Below, piece by piece: positions 5,824 through 6,058 of a DNA stretch of 6,058 nucleotides. The stretch is taken from positions 1 through 6,058 of the forward strand of contig JALVCY010000010.1 in assembly GCA_027009605.1 (NCBI GenBank). Reading direction: 5' to 3'. Source of the DNA: Saprospiraceae bacterium. GTDB lineage: Bacteria; Bacteroidota; Bacteroidia; Chitinophagales; Saprospiraceae. A model generated the notes under the pieces. The model was not told the DNA's origin and ran no database searches. It worked only from the letters and a program-made list of their open reading frames with translations. Within the stretch, counting starts at the first letter, position 1. Every line of letters begins with the position of its first letter. Made by a program: the position numbers and the translations under genes.

Positions 5824-5925
5824 GGCAACGTCCAAACTTCCGAGATGGTTAAACCACGGAAGGCAGGACATTATTTGACCACGAAAAACACGAAAAACAC
5901 GAAAAAATTGAACGCCGAAAGCAGT

Positions 5926-5965
5926 TAACGGTGTAACGGTTTACCGGTGTAGCGGTGTAACGGTG
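5926..5965 (+). repeat. Third 8-bp TAACGGTG-type array, not attached to a gene
   Basis: Five units: TAACGGTG, TAACGGTT, TACCGGTG, TAGCGGTG, TAACGGTG. It heads the second composite copy and does not follow any recognisable gene; the preceding bases are a TTGAACGCCGAA mini-hairpin fragment. It shows that the array can exist apart from a stop codon. Confidence 0.9.
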
Positions 5966-6058
5966 GGCGGCATCCAAACTCCCGAGATGGTTAAACCACG
6001 GAAGGCAGGACATTTTTTTACCACGAAAAACACGAAAAACACGAAAATTTTTTACCAC

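Larger units (their letters stand above)
5792..6047 (+). repeat. Tandem composite element, two copies, 142-bp offset
   Basis: Copy 1 (5792-5907) and copy 2 (5926-6047) share the order: 8-bp array, about 50 bp of nearly identical sequence including GAGATGGTTAAACCACGG, then three 9-bp CACGAAAAA-type units. From 5816 onward the offset is a constant 142 bp with few substitutions. Copy 2 has one more array unit. A short TTGAACGCCGAAAGC stretch between the copies (5909-5923) resembles the mini-hairpin linker and stem. The last bases (6051-6058) look like the start of another ACCAC block, so more copies may follow. This fills the sequence after ftsE; no gene or intrinsic terminator was found in it. 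Confidence 0.9.

Noticed and set aside
5849..6058. Minus-strand frame of 69 codons with FRVFRVFRG
   Set aside because: It comes from the CACGAAAAA units and the 8-bp array in the duplicated composite repeat, and has no independent support.

Overview
The window comes from a member of the Bacteroidota, possibly the Saprospiria lineage (the phylum is well supported, the class is a guess). The reasons are a Bacteroidota-type ClpC, start codons without usable Shine-Dalgarno sequences, and upstream sequences resembling the phylum's TTTG / TAnnTTTG promoter. Three intact protein genes are present: clpC (347-2905, minus), a membrane-anchored family 2 glycosyltransferase (3265-4200, minus) and an ftsE-like ABC ATPase (5087-5794, plus). 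They are housekeeping or envelope functions with no evident pathway in common: ClpC unfolds proteins for ClpP, the glycosyltransferase probably loads sugar onto polyprenyl phosphate, and FtsE would power an FtsX-type divisome complex. The glycosyltransferase and clpC point the same way with a 359-base gap. The glycosyltransferase and ftsE are divergent across an 886-base gap.

All other DNA is repeat-rich and shows no credible gene. Region 1-270 is ten 27-bp units, each with a perfect or near-perfect interrupted palindrome, followed by the clpC terminator (293-327). Region 2906-3264 holds a candidate clpC promoter overlapping an inverted repeat, a run of mini-hairpins with GAA/TTC loops, and an 8-bp TAACGGTG-type array that starts at the glycosyltransferase stop codon. 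Region 4201-5086 holds a G10 homopolymer, a 208-bp tandem duplication, four more copies of the 27-bp palindrome, a second mini-hairpin array with a 37-bp super-period, and a candidate ftsE promoter. Region 5795-6058 is two tandem copies of a composite element (8-bp array, about 50 bp of unique sequence, then three CACGAAAAA units); the first copy again begins exactly at a stop codon, that of ftsE.

I see no defence system, transposase, tRNA, rRNA or CRISPR. The unusual content is the repeat architecture: three families recur in separate intergenic regions. The mini-hairpins keep base pairing while the stem sequence changes. The 8-bp arrays lie in the same sense at the 3' ends of two unrelated genes.
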